The notes under the pieces were generated by a model. That model saw only the letters and a list, made by a program, of their open reading frames with translations, searched no databases and had not been told where the DNA came from. 5,568 bases of DNA from positions 1 to 5,568 of the forward strand of contig JAITSM010000029.1 of NCBI GenBank assembly GCA_031287815.1. The letters run 5' to 3'. The translations under genes and the position numbers were made by a program. This DNA is from Prevotellaceae bacterium (lineage in GTDB: Bacteria; Bacteroidota; Bacteroidia; Bacteroidales; UBA932). Shown piece after piece: positions 4,350-5,568 of the stretch. How positions within the stretch are numbered: position 1 is the first letter of the stretch; each line of letters starts with the position of its first letter.

Positions 4350-5459
4350 TTAATTACAGCACCAGCACTCAACCATCACTGCACCTTCTTCTGTGTGCTC
4401 GGTGTTGTAATAGTGCTTGTAGCCTTGGCACCATTTTTTGCACGCACCGTCGGGATCGTTTTGCCACCATGCTATGTAGCGTGCTGAGTCAGCAGTTGGG
4501 CAGTGACTACTTTTTACGGGGCTACACCCGGCAGCACAAGTTGGTTCGTTATAGGTTGAGTATTGGGTATTGATCACCACCCCGCAGCTGTTTCGCAATT
4601 GTACATAGGCTTTATTGCAGGTTCCAGTACATACACCGTCATTAGTGGTATAGTTCGGCGTGGTGCAACCAGTGTTAGTATAGGTGCCATACGTTGAATT
4701 TATCACCACGCCACATTGGTTGCGCAGTCTCACATAAGCGGCATTGCACTTTCCCGCACACGCGCCATCATTAGTTGTATATGTCCCGGTAGTTGTACAC
4801 ATCCCGCTGCAATTAGTCGTACCGGTAACACAACAGTTCAACAACCCCGCAGCTTCGCCGTTCTTGCCGCACAACGCGCCCGGACAGCCGGTAGCGTCGG
4901 TGAGGGTATTTATTGTACCGCCCGAATAAGTGTAGGCGCTCCAGCTAATCGAGCCGTTGATAACAAACGGCGGCGTGCCTCTCAAGTCGTAGCCGCCACC
5001 GGTGTTGTCTATCGCATTCGGCGGGTAGTCGCTGCCGTAGGCGCACCAGTTGAATTGGCCGGTGGTGTTGCTCAGGGTGGCGGTAACGGTAGTACCGGCG
5101 TTGGTTGCGCTGCTGTATTCAATGAAAAACCCGCGCGCAGTAACGTTAGTTATCGTGCCGTTCCCTCCTGTTTTAGCGGGGTTGGTAATGGTAGCGGTAG
5201 AAAAAGAGGTTGTCGGCACGGTACCGGCCACCGGGCAGAAATCTATCCATACCCATGCGCGGTTGTTGGCGGGCGCAGCGTTCCATGACACTTTAAAGGT
5301 TACCTTTTTAGTGGAATAATCTACGCTGAGCGGCGTAACGGTTACGGCGGCAGACAAGCCCTCGAACAAGCCGTCTGCGCCCCAAAGAAGAAGGAGAAAA
5401 AGCCCCCTGAATCCCCCGAAGGGGAAATTTTGTGTTGTTTGTTTTGTTAATGTTTTCAT
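4350..5459 (-). CDS. Secreted cysteine-rich repeat protein
   Basis: A 369-residue exported protein. The N-terminus has a basic stretch, a GLFLLLLWGA hydrophobic core (19-28) and a likely cleavage near LSA-AV at about 37, so a Sec signal peptide is probable. Residues 38-170 look like a beta-rich domain with NNRAWVWIDFC and FNWCAYGSDYPPNA followed by LRGTPPFVING. From memory this recurs in paralogous surface proteins of gut Bacteroidales, often before a FISUMP domain; no such domain is seen here. Residues 190-369 hold 21 of the 23 cysteines. Two tandem 43-residue repeats start at Tyr227 and Tyr270 with YTTNDGxCxGxCNxAYVxLR and CGVVIN. The C-terminus ends in CWCCN; no type IX secretion tail was recognised. 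Disulfide-rich surface or adhesive roles are inference. The ATG follows an A-rich AACAAATAATT leader. The frame stays open upstream to the window edge. Confidence 0.85.
   Translation of the reverse strand: MKTLTKQTTQNFPFGGFRGLFLLLLWGADGLFEGLSAAVTVTPLSVDYSTKKVTFKVSWNAAPANNRAWVWIDFCPVAGTVPTTSFSTATITNPAKTGGNGTITNVTARGFFIEYSSATNAGTTVTATLSNTTGQFNWCAYGSDYPPNAIDNTGGGYDLRGTPPFVINGSISWSAYTYSGGTINTLTDATGCPGALCGKNGEAAGLLNCCVTGTTNCSGMCTTTGTYTTNDGACAGKCNAAYVRLRNQCGVVINSTYGTYTNTGCTTPNYTTNDGVCTGTCNKAYVQLRNSCGVVINTQYSTYNEPTCAAGCSPVKSSHCPTADSARYIAWWQNDPDGACKKWCQGYKHYYNTEHTEEGAVMVECWCCN
4524..4781 (-). repeat. Two 129-nt coding repeats (43 residues each)
   Basis: Codons 227-269 (4653-4781) and 270-312 (4524-4652) encode near-identical units starting YTTNDG. 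Each has cysteines at equivalent positions (234/277, 238/281, 249/292, 265/308). A partial preceding copy, CTTTG before the first YTTNDG, resembles CTTPN before the second. This suggests unit duplication within the gene. Confidence 0.85.
5401..5425. repeat. GC-rich palindromic element inside signal-peptide codons
   Basis: TCCCC (5412-5416) pairs with GGGGA (5421-5425) around CGAA, so the mRNA would carry a CCCC-UUCG-GGGG hairpin with an exceptionally stable tetraloop about 35 nt after the start codon. Read on the minus strand the element continues as GATTCAGGGGGCT and encodes the PFGGFRGL part of the signal peptide. It resembles REP-like palindromes that I recall between genes in many Bacteroidetes. 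Confidence 0.6.
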
Positions 5460-5497
5460 AATTATTTGTTGTTTATTGGTTAAATATCCGATAGTAG

Positions 5498-5568
5498 GGG
5501 CTGCAAACGACTTGCTACACGAGTAGCAACCTCCCTGCAGGGCTGCAAACGACTTGCTACACGAGTAG
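5498..5568. repeat. 42-nt-period tandem repeat upstream of the cysteine-rich gene
   Basis: A 29-nt sequence at 5498-5526 recurs without mismatch at 5540-5568, reaching the window end. The interval between them is 13 nt, so the period is 42 nt. Copy 1 with its right flank contains a perfect 7-bp stem-loop (TTGCTAC 5512-5518, GTAGCAA 5523-5529), and CCCTGCAGGG at 5533-5542 is a perfect palindrome. The minus frame of the downstream gene runs through it without a stop. The array may continue beyond the window. Confidence 0.85.

Noticed and set aside
4716..5288. 190-codon plus-strand ORF
   Set aside because: It is antisense to the cysteine-rich gene, whose signal peptide, domain motifs and repeats are clear. 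The antisense product is low-complexity and has no recognisable start context.
5498..5568. CRISPR array suggested by two identical 29-nt repeats
   Set aside because: The interval between copies is only 13 nt, far shorter than a spacer, only two copies are visible, and the unit behaves as a 42-nt tandem repeat upstream of a gene.

Overview
The window looks like a chromosomal segment of a member of the Bacteroidota, most likely Bacteroidales. The evidence is an ArgG and an acyltransferase of the type found together in Bacteroidetes arginine clusters, A-rich start contexts without clear Shine-Dalgarno sites, promoter boxes matching TAnnTTTG, and two secreted or accessory proteins that recall Bacteroidetes-specific families. 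No database was consulted; taxonomic statements rest on remembered family features.

Layout. From 1 to 342 (+) runs the 3' end of a conserved gene of unknown function. It converges on the arginine genes, with a strong bidirectional terminator at 409-447 between them. On the minus strand, in transcription order, come a possible small protein (3692-3510), a GNAT acyltransferase (3532-2918), argG (2757-1570) and argC (1583-603). argG and argC overlap by 14 nt. A minus-strand promoter-like box lies at 3712-3719, just ahead of this set. argG makes argininosuccinate; argC reduces the N-acyl-glutamyl phosphate. The GNAT could supply the N-acylated glutamate that starts the pathway. argD, argB, argH and an argR-type repressor are not in the window.

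From about 3700 to 4349 there is no convincing large gene. The stretch holds a heptamer-built inverted repeat, a 14-bp palindrome between short tandem repeats, a 35-codon ORF, a plus-strand promoter-like box and several nested stem-loops that may be a structured RNA. From 5459 to 4350 (-) a secreted, cysteine-rich protein carries two 43-residue repeats. Its signal-peptide codons contain a GC-rich palindrome, and a 42-nt tandem repeat lies directly upstream and continues past the window end.

The most distinctive property of the window is its intergenic DNA. Nearly every spacer is built from degenerate 7-nt (sometimes 8-9 or 14-nt) tandem repeats of several unrelated families. Three spacers share a central GCTGGCGCC-based palindrome. 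One heptamer field runs uninterrupted into the 3' end of the GNAT gene, where it appears to have created a 7-residue-periodic C-terminal tail.
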